The translations under genes and the position numbers were made by a program. Below, one piece after another: positions 13,985 through 15,106 of a stretch of 15,106 nucleotides of DNA (the stretch's first letter is position 1; every line of letters begins with the position of its first letter). The notes under the pieces were generated by a model. It did no database searches and was not told the origin of the DNA. It saw only the letters and a list, made by a program, of their open reading frames with translations. This DNA comes from Rickettsiales bacterium (GTDB lineage Bacteria > Pseudomonadota > Alphaproteobacteria > Rickettsiales > 21-14-0-20-44-7): positions 1 to 15,106 of the forward strand of contig JALZVI010000339.1 in NCBI GenBank assembly GCA_023301015.1, written 5' to 3'.

Positions 13985-14797
13985 TTAAGTTATTGAGTGG
14001 GATTCACCTGAGCTTAAATTGCTTTGAATTGTAGTCTCCCAATGACCGCCACTAGCAATTTTCCCTGGCTCAACTTCTCCAATAATCTTGCTTAGGTGAG
14101 AAGTTACCTCTTCCTCAGTCACTGGTAAAAGCTCTGTCAGATTGCGTATTTGATTAGAAATTGCTTCTAATGATTTTGAAACTACTAACTCAATCATCGA
14201 GTCTGCCAAATCGAGAAAGTTCACGTGGTTGGTCTCAATAGCAAGGCTCTCATCAACAGTTGGAAGATCATCTCGAGCATGAAATGCTCTGCCGCCAGGA
14301 TTGCTAGAGCACTTATAATAAACGCAGTTATCTCGTCCAAGGTCTTCGTTCAATTTTGACATTATGCTAGTAGCGCTGAAGCCTTCAACTTTGCGATCGT
14401 TACAAAGAGAGCTTCCATCTAGGTCAAGACGAATTCCGTAATGTTTTCGAATTGCCGTTCTTAAAATCCCAGATTTTTCTTTAGTCTGATCCTGCAATGA
14501 TTTTATAGCTTCGATAAATGTAGGGTCTTCGATGTTAATACTCACCTCGCATCCTACCCAATCACGTTGATTCTTAGGGCTGGGGCCGAATTTGTATGCT
14601 TTTATGGAAAAACCATCGTCATAACCATGTTCAGACAAAATATCGTGCAATATCTGTCCCTTATTTCTTTTTTCCGCCAAGCTATCAAGATCGTTGGTGT
14701 TAACAAGATGTTCAACGCCATCAATTTCTTTTCTCTCTAAGTTTACTAAACTACCTGCAAACTTTATAAAATTCTCGATTGGTTGATCTATTCCCAT
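13985..14797 (-). CDS. Unrecognised 270-aa cytoplasmic protein
   Basis: I do not recognise this protein. It has no signal peptide or membrane segment. It is polar and slightly acidic, with an N-terminal helical part (QPIENFIKFAGSLVNLERKE), a middle part that looks alpha/beta (GFSIKAYKFGPSPKNQRDW, CEVSINIEDPTFIEAIKSLQ), a Cys-containing segment (NCVYYKCSSNPGGRAFHARD) and a C-terminal helical part (SKSLEAISNQIRNLTELLPV) ending in a Ser/Gly-rich tail. A near-perfect promoter precedes it by about 40 nt, and GGGG lies 4 nt before the ATG. It is single, lies between the respiratory operon and gapA, and uses AT-rich flanks, so it may be an accessory insertion; that is inference. It converges with petC, with one base between the stops. 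Confidence 0.82.
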   Translation of the reverse strand: MGIDQPIENFIKFAGSLVNLERKEIDGVEHLVNTNDLDSLAEKRNKGQILHDILSEHGYDDGFSIKAYKFGPSPKNQRDWVGCEVSINIEDPTFIEAIKSLQDQTKEKSGILRTAIRKHYGIRLDLDGSSLCNDRKVEGFSATSIMSKLNEDLGRDNCVYYKCSSNPGGRAFHARDDLPTVDESLAIETNHVNFLDLADSMIELVVSKSLEAISNQIRNLTELLPVTEEEVTSHLSKIIGEVEPGKIASGGHWETTIQSNLSSGESHSIT

Positions 14798-14835
14798 ACG
14801 GCCCCATGCTAATTAAATTACTAACTTAATACGGG

Positions 14836-14864
14836 ATTATAATTAACAATAATTAATTAGTCAA
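14836..14864 (-). promoter_or_regulatory. Near-consensus sigma-70 promoter for the 270-aa orphan
   Basis: On the minus strand TTGACT (14859-14864) and TATAAT (14836-14841) are separated by exactly 17 nt. They match consensus at 5 and 6 of 6 positions. Transcription would start near 14829, giving a leader of about 32 nt before the ATG at 14797. The spacer is AT-rich with AATTAATT repeats. It is the best promoter match I see in the window. Confidence 0.75.
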
Positions 14865-14905
14865 GGTTTTTATCTGCTAATAGGGCTTTAGGGGTGAGTA
14901 TTAAT

Positions 14906-15106
14906 CTACCAATCCAACGCAATCTCAATCATGCGGCAGGAAAAGCCCCATTCGTTGTCGTACCAACCAGCAACATGCACCAAGTCACCTGCAACCACTT
15001 TCGTCTGGGTGGCATCATAAATCGAGCTGTGTGGGTTATGCACAAAATCGCAGGAAACTAGTGGTGCGTCGGAATATTCCAGCACGCCTTTCATCGCGCC
15101 ATTCGC
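14906..15106 (-). CDS. gapA: Glyceraldehyde-3-phosphate dehydrogenase, C-terminal part (cut by window edge)
   Basis: GAPDH oxidises glyceraldehyde-3-phosphate with NAD(P) and phosphate in glycolysis. Only the last 66 residues are in the window, beginning ANGAMKGVLEYSDAPLVSCD. Diagnostic segments are NPHSSIYDATQTKVV and the near-universal WYDNEWGFSCRMIEIA close to the C-terminus. The catalytic Cys and the NAD-binding domain lie beyond the right edge. The ATG at 15094 is internal. No clear terminator is visible between its stop and the orphan's promoter, so some read-through is possible. Confidence 0.95.
   Translation of the reverse strand, partial: ANGAMKGVLEYSDAPLVSCDFVHNPHSSIYDATQTKVVAGDLVHVAGWYDNEWGFSCRMIEIALDW

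Noticed and set aside
13981..13990. Terminator between petC and the convergent orphan
   Set aside because: The stops are one base apart and no hairpin with a T-run is visible on either strand.
1..15106. CRISPR array, insertion sequence, phage or defence genes
   Set aside because: No regularly spaced direct repeats, no transposase or integrase motifs and no defence-type domains were seen. The tRNA-Val gene has no obvious integrated element beside it.

Overview
The window looks like the chromosome of an alphaproteobacterium of moderate to low G+C. The evidence is an alphaproteobacterial-type petABC operon (Rieske, cytochrome b, separate cytochrome c1), a proA–nadD pair on one strand, a Gram-negative LptB, and an rsmI/lpoA/yraN/BON lipoprotein cluster. 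I cannot name a genus. The first 13 bases match the 3' end of the common Illumina adapter, so the left end is probably an assembly contig end.

Layout. (1) 14-2382, plus strand: the 3' part of a divergent SDR gene, overlapped by 4 nt by a class I photolyase gene, then a single-domain response regulator. (2) 2398-2691, minus strand: tRNA-Val(GAC) and a 53-codon ORF encoding an acidic peptide with a Cys-Cys-x-Cys-His tail. (3) 2767-4057: lptB (plus) and nadD (minus), convergent and overlapping tail to tail by 11 nt. (4) 4101-4490: a gap with a possible promoter, nested inverted repeats, a weak 63-aa ORF and a clear minus-strand terminator. (5) 4490-8065, minus strand: proA, preceded by a two-gene unit of a periplasmic solute-binding-like protein and a membrane histidine kinase (ATGA overlap). 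(6) 8132-11177: rsmI-yraN-BON lipoprotein on the minus strand, with lpoA diverging from it. The likely rsmI and lpoA start codons lie in one 12-bp palindrome. (7) 11278-13983, plus strand: petA-petB-petC, the cytochrome bc1 complex. (8) 13985-15106, minus strand: an unrecognised 270-aa protein behind a near-consensus promoter, then the 3' end of gapA, cut by the window edge.

How the genes fit together. Most are core functions: UV repair, LPS export, NAD and proline synthesis, envelope maintenance, respiration and glycolysis. The parts needing explanation are the small unannotated gene at 2530, the transcript-like element downstream of proA, the shared start region of rsmI and lpoA, the sensor pair at 5781-8065 and the orphan at 13985. 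I see no CRISPR array, insertion sequence, phage gene or defence system. Several genes lack a Shine-Dalgarno sequence and carry -10-like hexamers 6-7 nt before the start codon, which suggests leaderless transcripts.
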